From Prorocentrum cordatum (Eukaryota; Sar; Dinophyceae; Prorocentrales; Prorocentraceae), in assembly GCA_963575745.1 (NCBI GenBank), contig CAUYUJ010011510.1, forward strand, positions 1 to 22,547: DNA of 22,547 bases. Reading direction: 5' to 3'. How positions within the stretch are numbered: position 1 is the stretch's first letter; every line of letters begins with the position of its first letter. This document shows positions 1 to 9,457 of the stretch, one piece after another. Below the pieces are notes generated by a model. That model saw only the letters and a program-made list of their open reading frames with translations, searched no databases and was not told the DNA's origin. A program made the translations under genes and the position numbers.

Positions 1-63
1 TCCGCCTCCTCTTCCTCCTCCTCCTCCTCTTCCTCCTCGTCCTCCTCCTCCTCCTCCTCCTCG
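1..63. repeat. CTC/CTT microsatellite at window start
   Basis: An imperfect CTC triplet tract with a few CTT and CGT interruptions. The window edge cuts it, so its true length is unknown. Confidence 0.9.
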
Positions 64-129
64 CCTCTCCTTTCCCATGCCGACACAGAAGAAGAGGAAA
101 AACAAAAGCAAAAGCACCAGGAGGGCAGG

Positions 130-1226
130 GTGAGATGTGAATGCGCCGCACCCCCCAGCTCATGCATGCAATGGCACGGCACAGCGATGGTGAAATTCGG
201 GACGCACACATCTCGCACAGAAGAAATCATCGCTATCTTCCGACGCGCACAGAACATGTCTACGCGGTCTGGCATCTCGCGACCACAATCCAGACAGCAC
301 ATCGGATACCGGCACTGGTTCGCTTCCCTGGTCAGCACGGGTCCATCCGCGCACTGCATGCGCACTCCGCCGCTCTCGCCGACGGGCGCTGGCACTTGGA
401 GGTCTTGGCCAACACTGCCATCCTTGTGGAGCCGTGCCAACCGCCGAACAAAATAACGGGTGGTCGAGGCCGTCAACTACTCCAGCTCCGCGATGCGCTC
501 GCCTATGCACTTGCGATCTACGTCTCGCACCGCAGCGGCGGCCTCAGCATCAGGGCAGCCATCTCCCGCAGGGGCCCGAATTGCGCCACCGTCTGCAGCA
601 GCGGGCGCTGACGCCCGACGCCAGGCTGCTCCTCTGGCTTCCGAGCCTTCCGCACCGGGTGCTTCACGAAGCAGGTCGCGCCGATGGGCACGGATGAGAA
701 AGCCAGCGAGCCGCATATGCATCGGAGGCCGGTGGGGCCTGGGCACTCCCTGAGCGGGAACCAGCGACCTGCCCCAGGAAGGAGCTCGGCAGCATCACGA
801 CGAAGAAAACCGCCGTGTGCAACTGCCACTACAGCCCTTCGCGTCCGCGTGGAGGGCGACATTCCGACGTATCACTGCTTCACGACCAGGTGTAATACCG
901 TGGAGGAGGGCCCCCGAAAAGCAAGAGTGAGAGCAAGGATGCGGTCCGCAAGCTCGGCATCCCCAAACACCTCCTCCAGGCAGCCGTGCAGAGACTGTAA
1001 CTCGGCCTGCAGAGCGTACACTTCACCAGACAGGCGGCGGAGGGCGCCATCTGCTGAAAACCTGGCCTGCTCGCGGACGAGCTTCCGAGACTGGGCAGAT
1101 CGATACTCTGGGCGCGCATCCGCGCCCTCCCGAGCCATCTCAAGGGTCTCAAACACTCCGGCAGCGCCGCCTCCAGACACTGGCCATGCGCGATGCGAAA
1201 ATGGCGAGCAGAGGGTTTGAGACCAG
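130..1226 (-). pseudogene. Unidentified coding remnant downstream of a spliced-leader relic
   Basis: Read on the minus strand from the spliced-leader relic, one frame stays open from about 1198 to a TGA at 872-874. It then continues in the same frame from 871 to about 518. The first part (about 100 residues) is helical and charged, with stretches such as LRRLSGEVYALQAELQSL and LEEVFGDAELADRILALTL. The second part contains a short Cys-bearing stretch (LRCICGSLAFSSVPIGATCF). Further downstream, to about 130, the frame is broken, and a Cys/His-rich piece (FCARCVRPEFHHRC, about 190-230) appears in another minus frame. I do not recognise the family. The position right behind the leader sequence suggests a cDNA copy of a trans-spliced mRNA that returned to the genome and decayed. 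An N-terminal piece of another retroelement is an alternative. No poly-A was found at its presumed 3' end. Confidence 0.35.
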
Positions 1227-1248
1227 CTTGAGCCAAAATGGCTACGGA
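1227..1248 (-). other. Dinoflagellate spliced-leader (DinoSL) relic
   Basis: The minus strand reads T-CCGTAG followed by GCCATTTTGGCTCAAG. This matches the conserved 22-nt dinoflagellate spliced leader at every position, with T at the variable first base. In an SL RNA gene the leader would be followed at once by a GT splice donor. Here it is followed by CTGGTCTC, so this is not a donor gene. It looks like a leader already joined to an mRNA, reverse-transcribed and reinserted. About 24 nt downstream, GCCATTTTCGCATCG weakly resembles a second, older leader copy. Upstream on the minus strand is a GGA tract (CTC on the plus strand). Confidence 0.9.
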
Positions 1249-1458
1249 CTCTCCTCCTCCTCCTCCTCCTCCTCCTCCTCCTCCTCCTCCTCTTCCTCTT
1301 ACTCCTCCTCCTCCCTCCTCCCTCCTCCCTCCTCCCCCTCCCACCTCATCCTCCTCCACTCCTCCCTCCTCCCTCCTACCATCCTTGTCCCAATCTCCTC
1401 CTCCTCCTCCTCCTCCTCCTCCTCCTCCTCCTCCTCCTCCTCCTGCCTCTCCTCCTCT
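1249..1458. repeat. CTC microsatellite block
   Basis: Two near-perfect CTC runs (about 1251-1290 and 1396-1443) joined by degenerate CTCC/CCTCC sequence. The strong strand asymmetry (all pyrimidine on plus) gives long false poly-Ser/Pro frames. Confidence 0.95.
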
Positions 1459-1803
1459 TCCGTTCCTGCTGGGCCAGCGCTCGCTGAGCAGGCTCCGTGG
1501 GCGGCTGGTTGCGCTCAGCCACTCCGCTGGCTCCCTCTCTTCGGCGCGGAGGCAGGCTTGCGTCCTCTGCGGGGAGCAGGTTCTGAGTCCCACTTTTCAT
1601 GTTTTGGGTAATTGCAAAAACACTGATGGATGCAGGCGCACTTTCTGGAAGGCCCGCGGCGGCGGGATCCCGTCCACCAGGGAAGCTGCGGCCACGGCGA
1701 TCTTGTCGGCAGCTCCGGCGGACGCCGGGTACAACGAGGCGGCGCTGATGGCGCTCCACGTTGAGAAGGAGGCGGATCGTTTCTGGGCGGTCGCCAGCAG
1801 AGC
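1459..1803 (+). pseudogene. Non-LTR retroelement C-terminal fragment with C2HC zinc knuckle
   Basis: One plus frame encodes about 110 residues after the CTC block. It contains CVLCGEQVLSPTFHVLGNC (1559-1615), a C-x2-C-x9-H-x4-C knuckle like those at the C-terminus of non-LTR reverse transcriptases. It is followed by R-R-T-F-W and later EKEADRFWAVASRAL, which fits the helical tail of such proteins. No RT catalytic core lies upstream, because the sequence runs straight into microsatellite. I infer a 5'-truncated retroelement copy, consistent with incomplete target-primed reverse transcription. The frame stays open into a pyrimidine-rich stretch from about 1800, which I take to be non-coding. 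Confidence 0.55.
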
Positions 1804-2709
1804 CCTCCCCCGCTCGCCCCTCTCCTTCCCTCTCTCCTTCCCTTTCTCCCTCTTTCCCTCCCGCCTTCCGCCCGGGAGCCCGGGTGGTCGTGTCGGGTCG
1901 GGCCGGGATGGGCCTCTCTCTTCGCCCCGTCCTCTCTCCCTTTCTCCTCCTCTCTGGGGTGGTTTTCTCTCCCCTTCCGATCTCGCCCCCTCCCGCCCTC
2001 CCTCCCCTCTGCCTGGCGCTTCTGGGGGAAGGTACCCTGACCGCTGCTTGTTCGGGGGTCCCTTTGTCGCCACGGCTGGATTCTCCTCGGAGCTCTGGTC
2101 CTGCCCTGGGGTGCAGCGGGAGCGGTATTCCTCTCCCTGTGGGCCCCTGGCAGGCTGGCCGGGTCGGGCTGGGCCCCCTTCCCCCCCCCTCGGGGTGGCT
2201 CCCTCTCCCCCTTCCTGTCACCGTCCCGCACCTGCGGGGTGCGTCGACCAGGCAGTGTAGTGGGGATCGGACGAGCTCCAGGCAGGTGCTCCCTGCCTGG
2301 CCCCCCCCCATGTTGCGGGGAGTCTCTGAGTTGCCTCTGCTGCTTCGCTCTGGCTGAGGCTCAGGGCGGAGGTGTTGGCTGGAGCTGCGACGTCCTTCGG
2401 TGGCTGGGGGGGGTGTCCCTGGGTAGGGGCTGTGCCCCCCCCCCCGGCGCCTTGGCGCCGCTCCCCGGGCTCGTTTTGAGCGCTGGGGGGGGGGGGGTCC
2501 AGCGCCGACCCAAGCATTCCGCCCAGGCCCCCCGAGAGCTAAAGCTTTCGCCTACCCTCCCCCGTTCCCTCCAGTGCTAGCGCTTTGTCTTCCAGAGCCG
2601 TCGCAGCAAGGTCGCTTCCGAACCCTCTCCGGGTCGTGGCTCCTTGCTAAAAGGAAGCGCCGTCCGACGCCTCCGCCGCCAGCTCAAAGGGAGCGCACCT
2701 ACCTATCTA
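1804..2709. other. GC-rich low-complexity DNA with homopolymer runs, no gene seen
   Basis: 1804-2035 is pyrimidine-rich (CTCTCC/CCTTCC). The rest is GC-rich with long C and G runs, including C11 at 2435-2445 and G13 at 2485-2497, which could pair as a hairpin around GGCGCC repeats. Several frames stay open only because stop codons are rare in this composition. No protein motif was recognised. Confidence 0.6.
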
Positions 2710-3217
2710 CCTCCCTCCTCCCTCCTCCCTCCTCCCTCCTCCTCCTCCTCCTCCTCCTCCTCCTCCTCCTCCTCCTCCTCCTCCTTGTCCCTATCCTCCT
2801 CCTCCTCCTCCTCCTCCGCCTCCCCTCCTCCTCCTCCGCCCCTCCTCCTCCTGTCCGTCCTCCTCCTCCTCCTCCTCCTCCTCCTCCTCCTCCTCCTCCT
2901 CTTCCCCCTCCTCATCCTCCTCCTCCTCCTCCTCCTCCTCCTCCTCCTCCTCATCGTCCTTCCTATCTCCCTCCTCCTATCCTCCTCCTCCTATCCTCCT
3001 CCTCCTCCGCCTCCTCTCCTCCTCTCCTTCCTCCTCCTCCTCCTCCCTTCCTCCTCCTCCTCCGTCCTCCTCCCTATCCTCCTCCTCCCTATCCTCCCGC
3101 CTATCCATCCGTCGCTCCTCTGCCTCCTCCCTCCTCCTCCTCCTCCTCCTCCTCTCCTCCTATCCTCCTCCTCCTCCTCCTCCTCCTCCTCCTCCTCCTC
3201 CTCCTCCTCCTCCTCCT
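2710..3217. repeat. Long CTC microsatellite (about 0.5 kb)
   Basis: A continuous, imperfect CTC tract with CTCC, CTAT and CCG interruptions. Perfect runs lie near 2738-2783, 2860-2898 and 3169-3217. It is pyrimidine on the plus strand throughout, so it could form triplex (H-DNA). Confidence 0.95.
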
Positions 3218-3340
3218 CCTATGGCTCCTCTTCCATCCTCCCCCTCTTCGGCTATGACGGCTTCCCAACCTGTATTCCACTGCGTGCTTCCTCACATGTC
3301 TCATCAAAACAACTCGCCTGGGCATCGTTTCTGGATTTTG
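3218..3340. repeat. Dispersed repeat, copy A (partner at 20590-20725)
   Basis: Immediately after the CTC tract, this stretch aligns by eye with 20590-20725. Shared blocks include CCATCCTCC, CCCCTCTT-GG-TATG-CGGC-TCCC and ATCAAA-CAACTC--CTGGGCATC. Identity is roughly 70% over 110-130 bp, and both copies follow a CTC-rich stretch. The second copy lies inside the insertion that splits an RNase H domain, so this is probably a fragment of a mobile element. Confidence 0.55.
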
Positions 3341-3909
3341 GTCGCCGGAATGGGTACGGAAAAAGCGGGTTCGACGCCCAACAAACATGTTGTCCAAAAC
3401 CAATTGCGGCCGCAGTTGGGCAGGCGGCCTTCTGTGTCAAGTGGGCACCGCCCGCGGCGACAACGACAGCGGATCCCGTTCAGAAGGAACAGGACATACT
3501 GTCGGTCGATGTACCCAATTCGATGATCCTCAGAACGTGTGTTAATGCCGACGTGTGCGTGTCCACCGAGGCCCTACGACACGACGCAGGCGCTGTAATG
3601 AGGGCCGAAACGGGCGGCGTGCTATCGGCGGAGTCGAGCAGGGCAAACACACATTGGGCTAACACACGCCCTGATGATCATCGACCACTATTTGAACACA
3701 ATTTCCGATCGTCCCGGTAGATGGGCTGGAGGGGATACGTTTTGATTGACGGCTCCAGGGACAGATCCAAGAAGCGGGACGGGCGCGGACTGGAGGGGTT
3801 ACGCGAAGCGTCTGGACTTGGTGGATCCCGCAGGCCCCGAGAGCCAGCCGGCCTTCCTCCTCGCCTCCTCGCTCCTCTGCGGGCCGGCCACCTCTGACAG
3901 CGCGCACAC
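3341..3909. other. Unassigned non-repetitive stretch
   Basis: Moderate-GC, non-repetitive DNA. A plus frame is open from the repeat to 3720 and gives about 160 mixed-composition residues (for example CPKPIAAAVGQAAFCVKWAPP), but I recognise no domain. It may be the continuation of the preceding dispersed element or an old coding remnant. Confidence 0.3.
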
Positions 3910-4048
3910 GGGGCGTGGGGAGGGAGGGAAGGCTTCTTGGAAGGAGGCTGCTTCCCAGAGGGCGCCAGCTCCACACCTACAGCTGAGGCATGCGCCTTCT
4001 AAGAGGCCGCCTCCATCCAAGAAGCCTTCCCCCCTCCCCCCACGCCCC
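3910..4048. mobile_element. Foldback (hairpin) element, about 139 bp
   Basis: The left arm (3910-3957, beginning GGGGCGTGGGGAGGGAGGG) is the approximate reverse complement of the right arm (3999-4048). Both share the core GGAAGGCTTCTTGGA-GGAGGC. Pairing continues inward through GAGGGCGC with GCGCCTTC and AGCT with AGCT, leaving a loop of about 10-15 nt. No target-site duplication was identified. Foldback structure of this length is unlikely by chance, although purine-rich composition inflates the match in the outer arm. Confidence 0.6.
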
Positions 4049-4410
4049 CCCCCTCCTGCGCGTGGCCGATCCTGGCCCCGGGGCCCAGACCTGCAACGAG
4101 AGGCTGTGCTGCTCTTCCTCCGGGGGCCGTCCCTCGAGGTCGGCTCCCTGGGGGCCGTCCTCGGGCCGCGGGGCCCCGAGCCTGGACCCCAGGGCGAGCA
4201 TCGGACCACTCTGGGCCACCCTCTCGCGCGCCGCCGACACCTCAGGCTGCCTCCCCCGATGCCGCTGCGGGCCGCGCGAGGAAAGCCCCCCCTCCCACCC
4301 GGGGCCAACGGAGGGCCGTCGCCGCCGCCGCCGCCATCACCGCCGCCGCCGCCGCGCAGCCGCCGCCGCCGAGGCCGCGGCGGCGGCTGCGACGACGACG
4401 GCGGCTGGAC
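4049..4410. other. GC-rich stretch with GCC triplets, no gene seen
   Basis: C-runs, then GC-rich mixed sequence, then GCC/CGC triplets from about 4318 to 4390. Long open frames exist in several phases on both strands, which argues against any one being a gene. Confidence 0.5.
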
Positions 4411-4432
4411 GTGGATTCGATGGCCTGCCTTG

Positions 4433-4508
<76 letters not shown>

Positions 4509-4746
4509 GCGACGACGCCGCCGCCGCCGACGCCGCCGCCGCGCCGCCGCCGCGCCGCCACCGCGCCGTGGCCGCCGCGCCCGCGCGCGCGCCCGCCCCG
4601 GCCGGCGGGGGCCACCGGCCGGCACCGGCCAGCCCCGCGCGGGGCGGCCTCCGGGGCGGGGCGCCCCGGTCGCGGGACGGCGACCCGCGCGGGCCGCCCG
4701 CGGGGAGGCGCCGCGGCCGCCGCCCTCCGCGGGGCCGCCTGTGCGC

Positions 4747-5020
<274 letters not shown>

Positions 5021-5042
5021 CAAGGCAGGCCGTCGAATCCAC

Positions 5043-5714
5043 GGGGGGAGAGCGGCCATGGAGAGGAGGGCGGCCTCCCGTGAAGGCAAGACAGAAGCCG
5101 CCACTGGGGCGGTGGGCGGGACAGGAACGCAGTCGGAGTGGTGCGAAGGCGCGCGACAGGGTACGAGGAGGACAAGGAGGAGGAAGAGGAGACAAGGAGG
5201 AGGAGGAGGAGGAGGAGGAGGAGGACAAGGAGGAGGAGGAGGACGAGGAGGAGGAGGAGGAGGAGGAGGAGGAGGAGGAGGAGGGAGGAGGAGGAAGACC
5301 CCTCCGAGGGCCAGCCCGCCACAGGAATGCAGAAGGCATGGAATGCGAACCGCAGGACACGAGGGTAGCCTTGATTTGGCAGGTTCGACCTGCCAGTCAA
5401 GCTGGCCTGCAGCGAGTCGGATGCCTTTCTCTTTCTTCCAGCTGGCCGAAGCGCGGGGGGCGAGCCGGCGAGCCCCCCCGAAGCGCGAGAACAACAATCC
5501 ATGCGCAAACCGTCACGCCAGTGGGACCCGCCCGGCCTGGAGGCGTCGAGTAGGGTACCGACTACTTGCATACTCGATGTACTCCCAACTTGATTTTCCG
5601 GCGAACATACGGCAAATTCGTAGACAGTTCCATAGATCTACGGAGATGTCAGCGCATCTTTCGTAGTCGACGAGAAAATCAATGTTTTGAGCAGGGACCG
5701 ACCGTCCCCGCATT
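5043..5714. other. GAG microsatellite and unassigned flank
   Basis: 5165-5299 is a GAG/GGA tract with GACAAG interruptions. The rest is mixed sequence with no recognised protein. At about 5373-5404 a short palindrome (TTGG CAGGTTCGACCTG CCA) is flanked by CTTGA and TCAAG, giving a stem of about 15 bp. This could be a small structured remnant. Confidence 0.5.
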
Positions 5715-5891
5715 CCTGGAGGCCTACCACGAGATGTGCTTAGAACCCACGAACGTTCTAATAACAAAAACGATGTTCTTAGAACATAACTCCGATGTGC
5801 TAAACCAAGACAGTCCCAACCAGAAATGTTCTAAGAACAGCTCGTGGAGACCACTAAAAGTTCTTAGAACACTCTTTGGTAGGCCTACAGG
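5715..5891. mobile_element. MITE-like inverted-repeat element, about 177 bp
   Basis: The ends are imperfect inverted repeats of about 32 bp (5715-5746 and 5860-5891) sharing CCTG-AGGCCTACCA and GAG-TGT-CT-AGAAC. The interior carries further copies of the palindrome TTCTTAGAA: ATGTTCTTAGAACAT near 5773-5787 and TGTTCTAAGAACA near 5827-5839. There is no coding capacity. It is AT-richer than its surroundings. A target-site duplication is not clear. The layout (terminal plus subterminal palindromes, short, non-coding) is that of a miniature inverted-repeat element. Confidence 0.6.
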
Positions 5892-6524
5892 CACGCCAAG
5901 ACGCTTCGCCACTGCTTGAATGTTAGGATAGAGCGATGATGCAGCCGATTTCCTGCTCGAAGACGGGGGCTCCGCCACTCGGCCTGGCGCGACTGAGTTC
6001 TGCCCTGCCTGGAGGCCTGGCGCCCGCAGAGCCCGCCCGGCACGGAGGAGGAGGAGGAGGAGGAGGAGGAGGAGGAGGAGGAGGAGGAGGAGGAGGAGGA
6101 GAAGGAGGAGGACGGGGAGGAGGGGGAGGAGTGGGAGGAGGAACGCGAGGAAGAGCACGAGGAGGAGGATGAGGAGAAGGAGGAGGAGGAGGAGGAGGAG
6201 GAGGAGGAGGAGCTCCATCTCTGCGCTGGCCCGCGCGGCGGGGCGGGCCGGTGCCTCGAGGGCGGCGGCGCCAGTGGCAGCAGCGGGGCAGGAGGGACCC
6301 CACGCAGAAGCTAACCATTATCCGCCGCCGCAGAATTTTCGTGAAGGTCGCAACACACACACACACATGAGACTGGCCATGGCCTCCCCCGGCGTCCACC
6401 ACTGGGATCGGGTGGGCGGAGATACGGAGCTCTCGCCGGCGAAACTCAGGATTGGCGAGATGGGCCCATGAGGCCCCGAAGCAAAATTGGCCCACGGATC
6501 GATTCCAAACGCCCCGGACGATGT
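5892..6524. other. GAG microsatellite (6044-6213) and unassigned flanks
   Basis: 6044-6101 is a near-perfect GGA run, followed by degenerate GAG to 6213. A short CA run lies at 6351-6367. The rest is GC-rich with no recognised motif on either strand. Confidence 0.6.
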
Positions 6525-6990
6525 GAACCCCATGGGGTTTCTAGCGACAAACCGTCTGGGGGCAAAACCCCCACGGCTTATAGACGGGCCCCACGGGATC
6601 TCTGGAACCCAAAAGGTTTGTGGAACGAGCCCCCAAGGGCTTGGGGATCCCACCCCTGGGCTTGTAGGACGAACTCCCTGGGGCTGTGGAACCCCCTGGG
6701 GTCTTTGGAACAGCCCTCAAGGGCTTGTGAAACGAGCCCCCCGGGCTTGTGGAACGGTCCCCCTGGGCGTGTGGAGCCCTCTGCGGTTCGTGGAACAGCC
6801 CCTGGTGGCTTGTGGAACAAGCCCCTCTGGGCCCGTGGAACGAGCCCACCGAATTTGTTGAACGAGCTGGGGCTGTGGAACAAACCTCCTGGGTGTGCGT
6901 GGAATCCGTTGGGGTTTGTGGAACAGCCCGCGCGAGGCTTGTGGAACGAGCCCCCGCACCCCATAAGGTTTTTTGAAGAACAGCGCGCGA
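6525..6990. repeat. Degenerate 21-bp tandem repeat array
   Basis: About 20 diverged units with consensus near TTGTGGAACGAGCCCCCTGGG. GGAAC-like anchors recur at roughly 6621, 6665, 6686, 6706, 6727, 6750, 6771, 6791, 6813, 6836, 6858 and 6876, a mean spacing of 21-22 bp. Because 21 is a multiple of three, the plus frame reads as a repeating GLWNEPP-type heptapeptide and the minus frame as FHKP-type repeats. Each unit also carries GAGCCCC/GGGGCTT, so adjacent units can form hairpins. Stops and indels make a real protein unlikely. Confidence 0.75.
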
Positions 6991-7033
6991 GGACTGGTGA
7001 AACAAGCCCTAGCTTGAGGAACGGCCCCCCTAA

Positions 7034-7066
7034 GGCTGAGGGTGAAGGTGAGGCTGAGGCTGCGCC
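7034..7066 (-). repeat. Possible simple-repeat 3' tail of the minus-strand LINE
   Basis: On the minus strand this reads as short CAGCCT/CACCTT-type hexamer repeats just past the last recognisable coding of the LINE. RTE-clade elements commonly end in short tandem repeats rather than poly-A, so this is a candidate 3' end. Evidence is positional only. Confidence 0.3.
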
Positions 7067-7149
7067 TTTGTCGTCCCAAAGAGACGGCCGTGCGCGGGGT
7101 TAGGCGGTGGCGCCAGGGTGTCGGCATCACTCGAACGTCGCATACCATA

Positions 7150-7782
7150 TGTTGGCCTACGTCTTCCATAACATGTGGTTGTGTCGTTGGTGGACGTCTT
7201 GTGCGGGACACGTGCGAATCTTCCATATTTGCCCATATTTCAGCATCTGCTGCCACTGATTCACATTCATGTGCGCACGTCGTAAAATCAAAACTGCAAT
7301 GTCGTCAATCCACCGTTCGCGAGGTCGGCGTGGCAGGCGCTTCGCATCGATATGTGTGAACATCGGATCCCACATCAAGAACTTTCGGCCCCACTTGCCT
7401 ATGTCGTCGTGCACCACTGCAATTGTATAGACCTCCGCTGTAATCGTTCTGGTCGTGTGCACCAGTCCTCGTGCCCAAACCACAATTTCAGTCAATAGGT
7501 TTGGTCGTGCGGCGAATCCACTTGTGCCATGGTTCCAATGTATGTATTGGGGAGCGCGGGCTCGATGACGGCGTCGTGCCGCTTTCAGCAGAGTCGGTGT
7601 CATTGGCGCTGCTGCTGCTGATCGCGCAGCTGTTGCTTCTACCAGCGCCCGTCGCCGGACCTGCGCTATCTATTACATGGGGCCTGGCGTCGTGGAGATC
7701 CAACGATCAGCCTTAGCATGTGGCGTTGCGTGGACTGCAACCGAGACTCCAGCGGAACCGTCAATGTCCTAGACCCAGCACC
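7150..7782 (-). pseudogene. C-terminal region of the minus-strand LINE
   Basis: After the thumb, a broken frame gives STQRHMLRLIVGSPRRQ (near 7690-7730), a typical helix of RTE-like proteins. A second frame then gives WGRKFLMWDPMFTHIDAK, LPRRPRERWIDDI and VNQWQQM (about 7210-7400). The R-P-R-x-R-W-x-D-D-I box is characteristic of the tail of this retroelement group. Stops and frame changes occur between the two blocks. Confidence 0.7.
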
Positions 7783-9205
7783 CTAAAGTAGCGTTGTAGA
7801 AACAGTGCCGCGGCATTGCCGTAAACTGTCCTTCAATGAATGCGCACGCGCAGTAAGCTCCTGCTTGAAGAGGCCGAAATTGTTCCAGACAGCTTTGCTT
7901 CGGGATTCAACCTCTCTCGCGGCAGGACTGCAGCGCATAATTTTGCGCTCCAAGTGCTCATGCGCACCGGCGAACGGTAGCACTTCGATGATTTTTCCAG
8001 TCGGCAGTTGTGTACCCAGGGTGACCGCGCGGCCGCCGACAATCCACATTGTGCAATATCTCGCTTGTTCCCAGGACGGATCTCCAGACCAATCGGCTGC
8101 GCAGCATCCATCACATCATGGATGATGGATTTTACATGCCTGACTGAGGTCGCGATCAATGGAACGTCATCAGCACATCGAAAATTAATAAACCAACTGA
8201 ATCTCTCCGCTACTTTTACTCCGTGCTTCCCGTCGGCCCATTTCGCGCGAAGCTCTGCGAACACAAATTGCGACAGACAACTGAACAGTAATGGCGTCCA
8301 AGGGTCGCCTTGCTTCGTCCCACGCCTGATGGACAACTCGTTGCTGCTGACGCCCGTCTTGACGCGAGCTGTCTGGTCTGCGCGCGTGCCTGCAATGAGT
8401 TTGATGTCTGATTTCGGAACGCCATGCGCGAGCAAAGCCTCCCAGAATGACTTGTGCGTGGGACCGTGTGATTTGTTTTGAAGTCCACTGTGCCCACCCG
8501 CACTGGGACAAGGAGTTCCCCTGCCTCTTCTTGTAGAATAGCGAAGGCCAACACGTGGTCATCTGTGCTGTAGCGGCGCCGGAATCCAGCCTGTTCGGGC
8601 GGCCGCTGCGACTCCAAGACGGGTTCCAATCGATTGTGCAACAATCTCAAAGAAGGCTTGCACATGAGCGGGATCATGGAAATCGGCCGGTTGTTCTGAG
8701 GTAAATCCGGCTCCTCAAATTTGACAATCACGCTGATTTGGGTGTGCTTCCATTGGCGTGGCGTTATTGCGCCGTCAGTGATAATATCGCCGCGGATGTT
8801 CCGCAATACATCCTTCAGCGCCTCTTCTCGGCACTTCAGCCTTTCAGCTGCTATTCCACTGGTGTCCGCAGCATTGCCTCTCTTCGGCTGCTTGAGCTCA
8901 AGCTGAAGTTAGCCATCACTGAAAGGTGGAATGATCTCGCCTTTTTCTGCGCCCCAGGGCGTGGAAAAATCGGATCAGGACCTGTGGGCTCGGATTGCAA
9001 ATACATCTGGCATGCCCCGTCTGTCGAGCACATGTTCGCCAGGAGCTGGTTGCATCGCACGGGCGCCATGTTTTGCACTTTTGATCCCGCTGGTTCTGGC
9101 TAGCCCGCGGAATTTTGTAAGAATCGTCTTGATCCTGTTGTGTTGGCCTGTTCTGCCAGCGCTGTGAATCCCCCGCCGGATAAGTCTGCTGATTTGTTGG
9201 CTCAA
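7783..9205 (-). pseudogene. Reverse transcriptase domain of the minus-strand LINE
   Basis: RNA-templated DNA polymerase core, minus strand. Blocks in order: a basic linker (SRLIRRGIHSAGR...IKTILTKFRGL); WKHTQISVIVKF-EEPDLPQNNRPIS with PISMIPL; EQAGFRRRYSTDDHV near 8550-8600; and VDFK with the first catalytic Asp near 8485. A frameshift follows near 8445, then ALLAHGVPKSDIK, RRGTKQGDPWTPLLFS, and FRCADDVPLIATS, whose CADD box (8166-8177) corresponds to YADD. The thumb follows as GTQLPTGKIIEVLPFAGAHEHLERKIMR, LTARAHSLKDSLR. The CADD change replaces the usual aromatic residue, while both Asp are kept. Frameshifts make it a pseudogene. Confidence 0.85.
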
Positions 9206-9301
9206 CGCCGCACTTGTATTCCCAAGTTGTTTGCGCTGTTGGATGAAATCGTGCGCAGCTTGCTCCTAGGTTGCGATGCCGCAAAGAATCGTGTGTAGGA
9301 A

Positions 9302-9457
9302 GGCACCCACCATACACCAACACCGATCCTGGCCAGGATCACCCTGGGCCCAGGATCGGTGTATACGCCCTCCTGCCTTGCGCAAGAAGGCATATACACC
9401 GATCCTGGGCCCAGGGTGATCCTGGGCCAGGATCGGTGTTGGTGTATAGTTGGTGCC
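9302..9457. mobile_element. Near-perfect foldback hairpin inserted in the LINE
   Basis: The left arm 9302-9369 and right arm 9389-9457 are reverse complements over about 68 bp with only about three mismatches and one 1-nt gap. The loop centre contains the palindrome CTTGCGCAAG. Inside each arm are shorter palindromes (GATCCTGG-CCAGGATC and CCTGGGCCCAGG), so several alternative folds are possible. Both ends carry GGCACC/GGTGCC. It lies between the endonuclease and RT of the LINE, where the flanking linker resumes as EQAAHDFIQQRKQLG. It therefore inserted after the LINE. No clear target duplication. Confidence 0.85.

Noticed and set aside
1227-1248. A functional spliced-leader RNA gene
   Set aside because: The leader is not followed by a GT donor, and no Sm-site context was noticed, so a relic in a reinserted cDNA fits better.
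1238-2357. Plus-strand Pro/Ser-rich proteins in the CTC blocks
   Set aside because: Only the 1459-1803 part has a recognisable knuckle; the rest is microsatellite or GC-rich filler.
6525-6990. CRISPR array
   Set aside because: Units are adjacent and diverged with no constant repeat/unique spacer pattern, and the genome is eukaryotic.
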